Part shown: positions 43,585-51,220 of the stretch, one piece after another | Layout of the letters: every line of letters begins with the position of its first letter | How positions within the stretch are numbered: position 1 is the stretch's first letter | DNA from: JALYJG01 sp033763555 | Lineage (GTDB): Bacteria; Pseudomonadota; Alphaproteobacteria; UBA9219 | DNA length: 64,000 nt | NCBI GenBank assembly: GCA_033763555.1 | Contig: JANRKK010000021.1 | Span: forward strand, 8,227-72,226 | Direction: 5' to 3' | Program-made: the position numbers and the translations under genes | Notes under the pieces: model-generated | Told to the model about the DNA's origin: nothing | Databases searched by the model: none | What the model saw: the letters and a program-made list of their open reading frames with translations, nothing else

Positions 43585-43668
43585 AACTGCCCACTGTAAC
43601 GCAATCAATATGTTGGAGCGTATCGTGGTTCATATAACGCCCATATTTTCTATGGTTTTATATGGATT

Positions 43669-43686
43669 TTATTACAGTGTAATAAT
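43669..43686. repeat. Left inner palindrome of the island
   Basis: TTATTACAGTGTAATAAT is a near-perfect palindrome (TTATTAC/GTAATAA around AGT), 84 bases inside the left attachment repeat. It matches 51221-51238 in inverted orientation at 17 of 18 positions. Confidence 0.6.
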
Positions 43687-43766
43687 CATAACACGGCAAC
43701 GCGTTATTGTGTCTGGTTCCTCTAAGCACGAAGGGAAGCCTCGCGGCTTCCCCGAATGCAGATAAC

Positions 43767-43916
43767 TTAAGATTTCGCCGTATTCGAATTGCCGGTAGGT
43801 TGAGCCTTATCGGTCTGTGCCTTTGTATCGGCGTTTGGAACTTGCGAACCCGTTTTTGTTTCGGGCTGTTTGTTTTGCTCAGGCATAGGCTTCGCCTGTG
43901 TTGGAGATTGAATCAT
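43767..43916 (-). CDS. small hydrophilic protein, 49 aa
   Basis: Starts MIQSPTQAKPMPEQN and is rich in Gln, Thr, Lys and Pro, so it is probably disordered. A GAGGT ribosome site lies eight bases before the ATG. A hairpin (GGAAGCC/GGCTTCC near 43733-43750) follows its stop and may end the transcript. No family recognised. It is the leftmost gene of the island. Confidence 0.45.
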   Translation of the reverse strand: MIQSPTQAKPMPEQNKQPETKTGSQVPNADTKAQTDKAQPTGNSNTAKS

Positions 43917-44118
43917 GGAAGCACCTCATCGGTAACGCGGCAAGGATTTGCCGACTATTGTTAAATGGGCATGAGGAAGTCGAATTACAATGAAGCAGTC
44001 AACAATTATCAAAATATATTTTTGAATTTTGAGTAGAAATGTTTTTTGACACGATTGCCCTGCTATATAAGCCCCCTTATGCGCTCAGGCCGCAATGTCA
44101 TGGCTATGTGTGTGAGGG

Positions 44119-44466
44119 TTATACTGCGGGCCAGCCTTCCCACATGGCTGCCTCGTAAGAGCGCTGATCGCCATTCTGGAGATTTTTTTGGTCTTTGGCG
44201 GATTTCCAGGTCGAGATCTCCGGGCAGGAACGGCCTATGTGTTCGATGTGTTGTTGCAGAGAAAAAATAGAATCTTTATCGCATACGATTGTAATCTTTT
44301 TTCCCATGTCCGTGAGAATGCGAATCTCTACGTACTGATCATCCAAATGTGCGGCGAGGCCCATAGTGGCCGCCCGGCACCATATGGGCGCAAGCGAAGC
44401 GTTCACTGCTAGAGGCCATTCAGGGCGCGAGGGCCATTGGCTCAAATTATCCACTATGCGCCTCAT
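44119..44466 (-). CDS. hypothetical protein, 115 aa
   Basis: A soluble protein (MRRIVDNLSQWPSRPEW; later KKITIVCDKDSIFSLQQHI; ends EAAMWEGWPAV). Its start overlaps the stop of the upstream 29-residue membrane peptide by four bases (ATGA), which supports the start and suggests coupled translation. No family recognised. Confidence 0.55.
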   Translation of the reverse strand: MRRIVDNLSQWPSRPEWPLAVNASLAPIWCRAATMGLAAHLDDQYVEIRILTDMGKKITIVCDKDSIFSLQQHIEHIGRSCPEISTWKSAKDQKNLQNGDQRSYEAAMWEGWPAV

Positions 44467-44552
44467 GAATATGTCCGGAGAGCCCAAACCGCCATGACCG
44501 CCAGAAGAAGGGCGACTGGAATAACGATAGGTGGAACAAACCAGGCTTTCAT
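44463..44552 (-). CDS. single-helix membrane micropeptide, 29 aa
   Basis: MKAWFVPPIVIPVALLLAVM followed by AVWALRTYS: one membrane helix with a basic exit. A GGAG site lies 10 bases upstream of the ATG, and the stop overlaps the next gene's start by four bases. Function unknown. Confidence 0.5.
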   Translation of the reverse strand: MKAWFVPPIVIPVALLLAVMAVWALRTYS

Positions 44553-44585
44553 TATGCAGTCTCCAGCAAGTTTGCTTAACAGGAA

Positions 44586-44834
44586 TTATGGATTGGTATT
44601 CTCTTTTATTTCGTCACCGGTATCCTTGACGGCATCGCCCAGTTTTTGGGCTGGTGTACGCTCTTCCAATTGCCGTCCCGCTTTATCGAGGCCCTGAGGC
44701 AGCTCATGGATGGCATCGCCAATTTTCTCGGTTGCACTGCGATGATCTTGCATGGTTAGGAAGGCATAGGTGCCAATACTGGCAATAATAATGACCCCAA
44801 GAATCAACGGCCATTTGTATGTTGTGTTGGTCAT
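44586..44834 (-). CDS. small membrane-anchored helical protein, 82 aa
   Basis: One membrane segment (about residues 9-27, WPLILGVIIIASIGTYAFL) is followed by an amphipathic, charged helix with repeated KxGDAxxxxxD units (EKIGDAIHELPQGLDKAG, QKLGDAVKDTGDEIKE). The repeat style is seen in stress-related YtxH/CsbD-like small proteins. The ribosome site AAGGAGA fixes the start at 44834. No firm family. Confidence 0.65.
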   Translation of the reverse strand: MTNTTYKWPLILGVIIIASIGTYAFLTMQDHRSATEKIGDAIHELPQGLDKAGRQLEERTPAQKLGDAVKDTGDEIKENTNP

Positions 44835-44887
44835 GATTTCTCCTTTTTTACTCAGGCTTGGCTTGGTATAGCACGTCGGCAACATTG

Positions 44888-45139
44888 TCACTTCCATATC
44901 GGCTTTCCGAGGTTGATATCTTTATCACTCGTCAGGCCTCCGGCCGCTCCGCCAACGGCACCGCCGATCAAAGCCCCGGTCAACGGACTTCCCATAAGGG
45001 CTCCACCTACAGCGCCAACACCTGCGCCGATACCGGCACCGCTCACGGCGCGCTCGCCCGGATCATGACCACATGCCGCCATCAAAAGGATGATCGTGGC
45101 TCCCATCAGGCACTTCGTCAGATATTTTGTATTACGCAT
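44888..45139 (-). CDS. glycine-zipper lipoprotein, 83 aa
   Basis: The signal peptide ends in the lipobox LMAAC with Cys23. The mature part has Gly-rich alternation (GAGIGAGVGAVGGALMG, GALIGGAVGGAAGG) typical of YMGG/Rick-17kDa-type glycine zippers that insert in the outer membrane. A short polar C-terminus follows. A gene at 45175 (OmpA-like lipoprotein) precedes it on the same strand, and both may stiffen the envelope. Confidence 0.82.
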   Translation of the reverse strand: MRNTKYLTKCLMGATIILLMAACGHDPGERAVSGAGIGAGVGAVGGALMGSPLTGALIGGAVGGAAGGLTSDKDINLGKPIWK

Positions 45140-45174
45140 GTTCGGTATCCTTTTTGTGAGTGTTTATGCACGTG

Positions 45175-45801
45175 TCATTCCTGGATATATTCAATTTCAA
45201 CCTCAACCCGACGGTCGCTTTGCAAGCATTCGATCAATTGTGACCGCGCTTCGGCAGGGCAGTTGGTGGCGGGTTCAGATTCCCCAACCCAACGTGTTTC
45301 GGTAACACGCGCGTTTGTATATCCGTTCGCAACCAGATAATCGCGTACAGCTTGTGCGCGTTTCTTGGAAAGCTTTTCATTGTAGGAAGTGCTTCCGATA
45401 CGGTCAGCATAGCCTACGATTCTTGCTTCTTTTACGCTTTGATCGGACTTGAGCGTGTTCGCCAAGGTACTCAGGCGCTTTCTGGATTCGGACGACAAAG
45501 CCGCGCGATCGAATGCGAAGTAAACTGTGCGCTCTTCTTTCGTGAGTTCAGTGCGCCGTTCCCTGACGGTTTCCTGTGCCACATATTGCGACGCGCAGGC
45601 GTCATGGTCCGTCATCCATTGCGTGCGGACACAATTGCCATTACTGCTGTGAACAATATGGCCTTGGCGATCGCGCACGACTTCGCGGCAATCAGGGCGA
45701 CAGCCGGAATCGGCGGTTGTCATGTCATAGCAGCCAGCCAAAACGAGCCCAGCCAAAGCTAAACCGGTCAGCGTAATAATTTTTGTATTGAGGCGCGTCA
45801 T
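45175..45801 (-). CDS. OmpA-family peptidoglycan-binding lipoprotein, 208 aa
   Basis: The lipobox is LVLAGC (Cys near residue 23). A short Cys-rich region (DSGCRPDCREVVRDRQGH) is followed by a C-terminal OmpA domain: VYFAFDRAALSSESRKRL, ARIVGYADRIGSTSYNEKLSKKRA in parts, and a terminal RRVEVEI. The Asp/Arg diaminopimelate-binding pair (YADRIGS and KKRAQAVRDYL) is conserved. Start ATG at 45801 has an AAGGGGA site; longer upstream frame is not real. It begins one base before the fasciclin stop region, so the two are likely one transcript. Confidence 0.88.
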   Translation of the reverse strand: MTRLNTKIITLTGLALAGLVLAGCYDMTTADSGCRPDCREVVRDRQGHIVHSSNGNCVRTQWMTDHDACASQYVAQETVRERRTELTKEERTVYFAFDRAALSSESRKRLSTLANTLKSDQSVKEARIVGYADRIGSTSYNEKLSKKRAQAVRDYLVANGYTNARVTETRWVGESEPATNCPAEARSQLIECLQSDRRVEVEIEYIQE

Positions 45802-45802
45802 T

Positions 45803-46519
45803 TTATTCCCCTTGTTCAGTTGTGGTGTGAGTGACGGTTGTTGTCTCGGTAGCGCCGTCTGAGTATGTGTCGAAATCCTTATAGACAGCGGGAGATTCCG
45901 GAGAATAACCACCGGGAACTCCATATCCGTTGTGATAATAGGAGACTGGTGTGCGATAAGTTGTGACCGTTCTTTCTGTAACCGCATGAGGAAGGGCAGA
46001 AACTGGCTGCGCACGAAACGCGGTCAGTTCCTGGCTGCTGGCGATCACGCCGTCAATCAGATAGAGGCTAGCCTCATTGCCTTCACTTTGATAAAGCACC
46101 GCAAGATCATCCACGGTGTATTGATCCTTATATGTCTCTTCGACATAGAGGCCTCGGCTGCCGATTGTTGGGATCGGATTGCCTCCCCATTTAGAAAATT
46201 GATTTATAGTTTCATTTTTTGGCACAATATTATTGCGCAGAATGGCGGCTACTTCCCGTCGGCATTGCACGGCATAAAAACATGGATATTCGCGCGGCTG
46301 GATTCTGGCGAGGGCCGCGTTGGTGGGGGCAAACACGCTGTATTCGGTATTTTCGCTAAGTTCGCTGGCCACGCCGGTATTCAGGAGCGCCTGGTAGAAC
46401 ATGGAAACTTCGCCTTGGTGGGCAAGAGCGTTTTCGACTTTGCTGTTGGCGGCATAGGCCGGGGTGGCATCGCCAGCAAGGAGGGCGGCTATAGCTGCAG
46501 CGGCAAATGGATATTTCAT
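45803..46519 (-). CDS. Secreted fasciclin-domain protein, 238 aa
   Basis: The signal peptide ends near TPAYA|AN. A FAS1 domain covers about residues 25-160: FYQALLNTGVASELSE, YSVFAPTNAALARI (the H1-type box) and LYLIDGVIASSQELTAF near the end. The C-terminus is a Thr/Tyr-rich tail ending in TTTVTHTTTEQGE. Fasciclin proteins act in adhesion or surface stress. Start ATG at 46519 has an AAAGGAAA site. It is upstream of the OmpA-like gene on the same strand. Confidence 0.85.
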   Translation of the reverse strand: MKYPFAAAAIAALLAGDATPAYAANSKVENALAHQGEVSMFYQALLNTGVASELSENTEYSVFAPTNAALARIQPREYPCFYAVQCRREVAAILRNNIVPKNETINQFSKWGGNPIPTIGSRGLYVEETYKDQYTVDDLAVLYQSEGNEASLYLIDGVIASSQELTAFRAQPVSALPHAVTERTVTTYRTPVSYYHNGYGVPGGYSPESPAVYKDFDTYSDGATETTTVTHTTTEQGE

Positions 46520-46577
46520 TGGGTTTCCTTTGAGTTGTCTTTTGGCTGTACATTTCAACTTAGACAGTGTCCTCTAT

Positions 46578-46877
46578 TCATCTCGAAGTGCTTTTCACTC
46601 GGCTAAAGAAATTCACAATATTGTCTTTAAGCTCATACATTTCCCTGTCAGCCTCCAACTGAGTATCATGTCCATTGCTACCGAAGGTTTCTTCAAGTGA
46701 CTCCCGAACGGCGCTTGCCATGCAAAAAAGCTGGTTGGCATTCACAGCTTGGCCACCCAGAGTTACGGCGCGCATGCTGCCATCCTTGCGAGAACTGTTA
46801 CCTTGAAATTGGGTAGTAGACGCCCGTGCCGCCGTACCTGAGCGGTTTAATTTAAGATTTGTATCATTAGGATTCAT
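46578..46877 (-). CDS. hypothetical protein, 99 aa
   Basis: Polar N-terminus (MNPNDTNLKLNRSGTAAR), then a helical C-terminal half (FCMASAVRESLEETF, REMYELKDNIVNFFSRV). No signal peptide. A GAGG site precedes the ATG. A FNR-type class II promoter (box 46949-46964, -10 TATATC at 46928-46923) is placed so that transcription would begin about 40 bases upstream of this start. No family recognised. Confidence 0.6.
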   Translation of the reverse strand: MNPNDTNLKLNRSGTAARASTTQFQGNSSRKDGSMRAVTLGGQAVNANQLFCMASAVRESLEETFGSNGHDTQLEADREMYELKDNIVNFFSRVKSTSR

Positions 46878-46948
46878 GGGATGGCCTCTTGGTTTGGAGC
46901 AGGGAAGTCTTGCGGTGCTGTAGATATACTCGTAGTTTCACCGACTGA

Positions 46949-46964
46949 TTTGACATTCATCAAA
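46949..46964 (-). promoter_or_regulatory. FNR/Dnr-type box A with class II promoter
   Basis: TTTGACATTCATCAAA: half-sites TTGAC and ATCAA separated by four bases, the Crp/Fnr (FNR, Anr, FixK, Dnr) pattern. On the reverse strand a TATATC -10 element lies 20 bases further on, the spacing of class II activation. It serves the 46578 gene. Confidence 0.7.
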
Positions 46965-47095
46965 TAGTTTTCTGCTTCTATGGCCTTATTGCGAGAAGAC
47001 TCCATTAGTGGTGTTGTTTTTAAAATGTATATCGCTTCCTTATTCATGGGTCTGTAGACCCGAAAATGGTTTGGCAATTTTTACAAAGGAAGAAC

Positions 47096-47254
47096 ATGAC
47101 TCTAGGTACAATCCTTCTTGTCGTCCTTGTTGTGCTTTTGATTGGCGGATTGCCAGCATGGCCGCATAGCCGGAAGTGGGGTTATTACCCCTCAGTCGGC
47201 CTAGGAACGATACTGATGCTCGTCCTTATTCTGATGCTCATGGGGCGCATCTAG
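47096..47254 (+). CDS. DUF3309 small membrane protein
   Basis: A 52-residue protein with two hydrophobic segments: MTLGTILLVVLVVLLIGGLP, a WPHSRKWGYYPS turn, and LGTILMLVLILMLMGRI. This is the standard DUF3309 layout (WPHS, GY.PS, terminal GRI). Members are often stress-induced; role unknown. The ATG at 47096 has an AAAGGAAGA ribosome site. It heads a forward pair with the CBS gene. Confidence 0.9.
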   Translation: MTLGTILLVVLVVLLIGGLPAWPHSRKWGYYPSVGLGTILMLVLILMLMGRI

Positions 47255-47285
47255 ATTCAAATTAGTCTCGAACATAAGGTGTCTA

Positions 47286-47732
47286 ATGAAAACCGAAGGA
47301 AAAGGCGTTCCGACAAAAATCAAAGACATCATGAGCAAAGATGTGGAAGTAGTCTCGCCTGACACACTTCTTGATGAAGTTGCCAAGAAAATGCAGCGTC
47401 GCGATTGCGGATGTGTCCTTGTTGCCAAAGATGACCGTATCATAGGAATGATCACGGATCGGGATCTAACCTTGCGCTGTATTGCGGAATCGCATAATCC
47501 TGCCGAAACAACGGCAGCGCACGTTATGACACCGGACATCCTGTACTGCCACGATACGGATGAAGCTGACGATGTTGCAAAAAATATGGGCGAAAACAAG
47601 GTACGTCGGCTTGCCGTTCTCGATGCCGATAAACGGCTGGTTGGAATTGTGACTCTCGGTGACCTGGCCTCGCACTCAAATCACACGCTGTGCGGAGAGA
47701 TGCTGGGTAAAATCTGTCGCGCCACCAACTAA
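47286..47732 (+). CDS. CBS-pair domain protein, 148 aa
   Basis: Two CBS motifs: KIKDIMSKDVEVVSPDTLLDEV with RIIGMITDRDLTLR, and AHVMTPDILYCHDTDEADD with RLVGIVTLGDLASH. A stand-alone CBS pair usually binds adenine nucleotides and signals energy state. It follows the DUF3309 gene by 31 bases and ends close to the convergent response regulator. Confidence 0.9.
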   Translation: MKTEGKGVPTKIKDIMSKDVEVVSPDTLLDEVAKKMQRRDCGCVLVAKDDRIIGMITDRDLTLRCIAESHNPAETTAAHVMTPDILYCHDTDEADDVAKNMGENKVRRLAVLDADKRLVGIVTLGDLASHSNHTLCGEMLGKICRATN

Positions 47733-47783
47733 GACCACTCATAGAACGGAACTCTTGGCTCGTATGGCGCAGAACCCTACTGG

Positions 47784-48644
47784 CTAAGATAGCAACTTAG
47801 GCTCGGAGATCTCCATCCGGTAGCCAACACCTGCTTCTGTCGTAATCAAAGCTGTTGCGGCAGGATGTTTACTGATCTTGGCCCGTACCTGGCCGACATA
47901 CACACGCAAATATTGTGTATCCTCACCGTGCGCGGGGCCCCAGACTTCTTTGAGGATCTGCTTATGGGTCAACATCTTGCCGCGGTGGACGATAAAATAA
48001 CGCAGTAAATTATATTCCTTGGGCGTGAACGTCAGTAATTCGTCATTCAGGAAAACTTTGTGCCGAACAAGATCCATACGCAGAGGTCCGTTTCTTATTT
48101 CTGGCGCACCCGCTTCGTTCACAGCAAATTTGCGCAAAGAGGCCATCATACGCGCAAGAAGAACCTCCGTGTTGAAGGGCTTAGTCACATAATCGTTCGC
48201 ACCCATGTTCAAAGCCATGATCACGTCATCATTTCCTTCCCGGATAGTCAGGATGATAACGGGCACGTGGGACTTTTCCCGAATAGCAGCGAGGACGTCT
48301 TTGCCGTCCATGTCTGACAGCGTAAGGTCAAGCAACACCAAATTGGGCCTGGTCAAGGCGCATAGCCGGGAAGCTTCCTTGCCACTTCGGCATTCAATAA
48401 TTTTAAAATTTGCTGAATCTAAAACATAAGACATCAATTTCTGAAATTGTGGATCGGAATCGATGATCAGAATTGTATTCTTTTTTTCAGCTACACAATT
48501 CTTTGCGTTGTGTTCATTGAAATCTTCATCCATGAGAGGATGCACCATTTTTCTCAAGCCAACTCTGAAGCCAGTTTTTTTGAGCCGAACATTGGATTCC
48601 TGTTCAGACAGATGAATAACTGACGCCTTCATGGTGGGGTTCAT
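47784..48644 (-). CDS. Orphan OmpR/KdpE-type response regulator
   Basis: A 286-residue DNA-binding response regulator. An N-terminal extension of about 55 residues precedes the receiver: ILIIDSDPQFQKLM, phospho-Asp in LVLLDLTLSDMDG, Thr in VIILTIREG, Lys in YVTKPFN. The C-terminal winged helix has LTFTPKEYNLLRYFIVHRGK and EDTQYLRVYVGQVRAKI, close to KdpE. No histidine kinase is nearby. A FNR-type promoter (box B) lies upstream, with an expected transcript start about 37 bases before the ATG. Confidence 0.9.
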   Translation of the reverse strand: MNPTMKASVIHLSEQESNVRLKKTGFRVGLRKMVHPLMDEDFNEHNAKNCVAEKKNTILIIDSDPQFQKLMSYVLDSANFKIIECRSGKEASRLCALTRPNLVLLDLTLSDMDGKDVLAAIREKSHVPVIILTIREGNDDVIMALNMGANDYVTKPFNTEVLLARMMASLRKFAVNEAGAPEIRNGPLRMDLVRHKVFLNDELLTFTPKEYNLLRYFIVHRGKMLTHKQILKEVWGPAHGEDTQYLRVYVGQVRAKISKHPAATALITTEAGVGYRMEISEPKLLS

Positions 48645-48714
48645 GGAACACTCGTGGTTGGATCGAAAACGTCTTGGAGTGACGTCATTGGTACTTCGGT
48701 TTCACACTTTCTGA

Positions 48715-48730
48715 TTTGACATTTATCAAA
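48715..48730 (-). promoter_or_regulatory. FNR/Dnr-type box B with class II promoter
   Basis: TTTGACATTTATCAAA. On the reverse strand TACCAA lies 21 bases further on as a weak -10. Serves the response regulator. The bases 13 positions to the right (CTATGG) and ATTAGT beyond are shared with boxes A and C. Confidence 0.7.
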
Positions 48731-48820
48731 CAGCTTGAGGGCTCTATGGCTCCAACCTAGCTTCATCGCTATTAGTTGTACTTCCACTAACTGCCGCCCA
48801 GCTTACCTTGATGCTTTTAC

Positions 48821-49147
48821 CTACCAGCCCCTGACATCTATGCGATCCCTGATGGATGTGACGCCTTCGACCTGACTGGTGAGTTTGATGGCTTGCGTTG
48901 CCTGATCTTGGGTGCGAACCAGGCCGCTCAATAGAACCTCGCCGTCGCTGGTTGCAACATTTATCAGGGTGGATTCCTTAAGTATCGGCACGGCAATGAT
49001 TGCAGCCCTGACCGCTGTAGCTAAGTTCGCATCCTTGACGGACTGCTCGACGCCTTGACTGAAAGCAGGGCATGACACCCCCAGTGCAGTGATAAAAATC
49101 GATACAGCCAGCAGTTTAAAGTTAGATAGTGCGTAGCGTTTTTTCAT
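48821..49147 (-). CDS. BON-domain periplasmic protein, 108 aa
   Basis: Signal peptide to SCPAFS|QG, then one BON domain: KDANLATAVRAAIIAVPILKES, INVATSDGEVLLSGLVRTQDQATQA and VTSIRDRIDVRGW. BON proteins such as OsmY bind phospholipid or envelope components under osmotic stress. A GGAGGT-type ribosome site (AGGAGGTCC) precedes the ATG. Confidence 0.9.
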   Translation of the reverse strand: MKKRYALSNFKLLAVSIFITALGVSCPAFSQGVEQSVKDANLATAVRAAIIAVPILKESTLINVATSDGEVLLSGLVRTQDQATQAIKLTSQVEGVTSIRDRIDVRGW

Positions 49148-49213
49148 GATGGACCTCCTTCTTCAGGTTTCAGAAATCGAAAATGTTGGCACTCAACCCG
49201 CATTGCGCTTTGG

Positions 49214-49426
49214 TTATTCCATTGCCCGCGCGCAATGCTCTTCCGCCTGGCGGCCATACTCTTTTGCTATCCGGGCCTGTTCATTGGCTTGCTGGTAATC
49301 TCCGTAAGCGTAGTGAGCTGCAGCTTGACGGTGTGACTCGGCGGCGTCCTCATGGTGATCGGCAGCCGCCACATGATGATCCACACTTGTCATGATAAAT
49401 GGTGATGGCTTTTCTATCGAGTACAT
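49214..49426 (-). CDS. His/Ala-rich small protein, 70 aa
   Basis: The N-terminus is MYSIEKPSPFIM; then a helix with repeated His/Ala/Glu motifs (DHHVAAADHHEDAAESHRQA, AHYAYGDYQQANEQ, EYGRQAEEHCARAME). Eight or more His residues could bind metal. A GGGAGGGG site precedes the ATG. Similar short proteins occur beside stress genes in alphaproteobacteria; function unknown. Confidence 0.6.
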   Translation of the reverse strand: MYSIEKPSPFIMTSVDHHVAAADHHEDAAESHRQAAAHYAYGDYQQANEQARIAKEYGRQAEEHCARAME

Positions 49427-49513
49427 GGTGTCCCCTCCCGTGTTTTGTGGATGTCATTACGATGTCTTCTCAGAAGACACTCAAGAACTGAAAACCCATG
49501 GCCTTAGGTGAAC

Positions 49514-49726
49514 TTACCGGGAACTACAGCCGCAGGACTTTTCAAGCTCATCGAGGCGTTTTTGAGCATCTTCTTTCGCAATGCCGTAAGTGGTTTGCAG
49601 TTTGCCAAAAAATTGATCTCTCTGGCCTTCAGCGAGAGCGATATCGTCGTCGGTCAAGCGGCCCCAGGTTTCCTTGATTTTGCCGAATAACTGGTCACGT
49701 TTGCCTTTCATCTCATCTGGATTCAT
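49514..49726 (-). CDS. CsbD family stress protein
   Basis: A 70-residue CsbD-like protein: MNPDEMKGKRDQLFGKIKETW, LTDDDIALAEGQRDQFFGKL, and GIAKEDAQKRLDELEK, all core family positions. General-stress proteins of this type are small and helical. The C-terminal CGCSS is unusual. ATG at 49726 has an AGGAG site seven bases upstream; the ATG at 49732 directly abuts it and is unlikely. FNR-type box C lies upstream, in the gap shared with the divergent Crp/Fnr gene. Confidence 0.93.
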   Translation of the reverse strand: MNPDEMKGKRDQLFGKIKETWGRLTDDDIALAEGQRDQFFGKLQTTYGIAKEDAQKRLDELEKSCGCSSR

Positions 49727-49822
49727 GTTCATCTCCTTTTGGTGAAGGTTAAACACAGTCACCCCAAGATTCTGGGGGTGTTCTCTCGAGAGCAAGTATT
49801 ATGCTCGTTCTGACAATCTCGT

Positions 49823-49838
49823 TTTGACATCGATCAAA
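49823..49838 (-). promoter_or_regulatory. FNR/Dnr-type box C with class II promoter
   Basis: TTTGACATCGATCAAA. On the reverse strand a good -10 (CATAAT, 49803-49798) lies 19 bases further on and serves csbD. The box also lies 67 bases upstream of the divergent Crp/Fnr gene and may control that gene. Confidence 0.72.
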
Positions 49839-49904
49839 TGATTTTATGCCTTTATGGTTTTAATATAAGACTCTACCCCATTAGTTGTGGTACGCTTTGC
49901 CTGG

Positions 49905-50661
49905 ATGAAGCCGCAATCGAAGATAGTTGATGAAGACATAACTGAGCATCCATCACTGGCTCTCGGTTGTCTTAGGGAAGCTTCACTTTTTTCCAAACTT
50001 TCTGACGAAGAGATTGCCTGTTTTCAGGATGCCGCGCAGGCTCGATCCTATAAAAAAGGAAAAGTTTTATATCTTGAGGAGGAACCGGCAGAATTTTTTT
50101 TACGTAATTTGTGGTGGGTGGATAAAATTATTTCATACGACGCAAGAAGGTGAAGAAATTGTTGTTGATATGCTGACGGCGGGACACATGGTGGGTGAAA
50201 GCGCCATTTTTGAACATGGTCATCATACGAGCAGCGCTCAGGTCGTTGAGGATGTGCAGCTGCTCAGTATCCCTGCAAAAATGCTGAAGGAACAAATACG
50301 TTTGAGCCCAACATTGGCGTTGAGCATGCTCTCTTCCATGTCCCGACATCATCGCCGCCATTATGGTGAAATTGCGCTGAACGCCATGCAGAGTGCCCCT
50401 CAACGTATTGGAACTTTTCTCCTCAGGTTATGTCCTAGAGATGAAAAAAAGGGCATCGTGTTTCATTTGCCTTACGATAAAACGCTGATTGCCTATACCC
50501 TTGGCATGAAGGGAGCGACCTTTTCACGGGCATTGAATATCTTAAGGCAAAAAACGGGGATCCGTATTATGGGAACGCGTATCGAAATTGACTCGGTGGA
50601 GCAATTGATAAAATTCGTCTATGGCTCTCTTGCATCCAAGTACGCACCTGAAAAACTGTGA
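49905..50661 (+). pseudogene. Crp/Fnr-family regulator, frameshifted at a poly-T run
   Basis: The N-terminal frame (from 49905) encodes REASLFSKLSDEEIACFQ and GKVLYLEEEPAEFF, then loses homology. The next frame continues FFYVICGGWIKLFHTTQEGEE, GHMVGESAIFEHG and a C-terminal HTH (LIAYTLGMKGATFSRALNIL). The join is at eight Ts (50094-50101); seven would restore one frame of about 250 residues. There is no FNR four-Cys cluster, so a Dnr-like regulator is more likely. The recognition helix has Ala where relatives usually have Glu before SR. Sequencing error, phase variation or decay all fit. Confidence 0.8.
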
Positions 50662-50662
50662 T

Positions 50663-51043
50663 CTATCCGAATATACCCGTTAGCCATCCCCAATCGAGAT
50701 TGGCGGGATGTTCGATATAATCCTGCGGGTTGTCGACAACATGTTTCAGGTAACTGTATTTAAAGGGCCATGCGTCTTCCGGCGTTGCATGTGTCTTCTT
50801 GATAATTTTGATTTTCATATCTTCGGTCAGTTGCAGGGTATAAATCAGCTTTGGCCTGTCGTCATAGACGGCGCATTGCAGGATATTGTCCGGCCCCAAA
50901 TTCTTCCACCGGGCTTTCCAGATTTCCATATAGGGAAATTTGTCCTTATTCTTTTCTATCGCTTGGTTGCATATGTCCAGATAGCGCTCGAAAACGCGCT
51001 CATATTCTTCAACGGTTGCGATATCCTTTGCGGCAAGATTCAC
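50663..51043 (-). CDS. hypothetical protein, 126 aa
   Basis: Soluble, charged, with many aromatic residues (KFPYMEIWKARWKNLG, HATPEDAWPFKYSYLK, LDWGWLTGIFG). The start has an AAGGAGGA-like site (TACAAGGAGGACTGCCG). Convergent with the Crp/Fnr gene by one base. No family recognised. It is the rightmost gene of the island. Confidence 0.6.
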   Translation of the reverse strand: MNLAAKDIATVEEYERVFERYLDICNQAIEKNKDKFPYMEIWKARWKNLGPDNILQCAVYDDRPKLIYTLQLTEDMKIKIIKKTHATPEDAWPFKYSYLKHVVDNPQDYIEHPANLDWGWLTGIFG

Positions 51044-51220
51044 GGCAGTCCTCCTTGTATTCCCTTATTAAGGACACAGTTTGGACGCCGTCAGTTTGAC
51101 TTATGTAAAATCTATCCAAAAATGTTCAAACACCCGCCCGTAAAGAAATGGCAAAGATAAAAAACCATGGAGAAGTTTATGGCAAACGTGGCCCAACCAC
51201 TTAATCAGGCCAGAATCTAA

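Noticed and set aside
43511..43633. Upstream extension of the peroxiredoxin frame to 43633
   Set aside because: It is the tRNA-Thr fragment read as codons; the real ATG at 43510 has its own ribosome site.
44043..44075. TTGACA...TATATAAG near 44050 as a promoter
   Set aside because: Spacing between the elements (12-14 bases) is too short for a normal sigma-70 promoter and no forward gene follows closely.
46874..47077. Reverse-strand frame of 67 codons ending with an ATGA overlap on the 46578 gene
   Set aside because: It runs through FNR-type box A and its promoter, whose conserved bases recur in non-coding DNA at 48715 and 49823. It has no ribosome site. The overlap is the only support.
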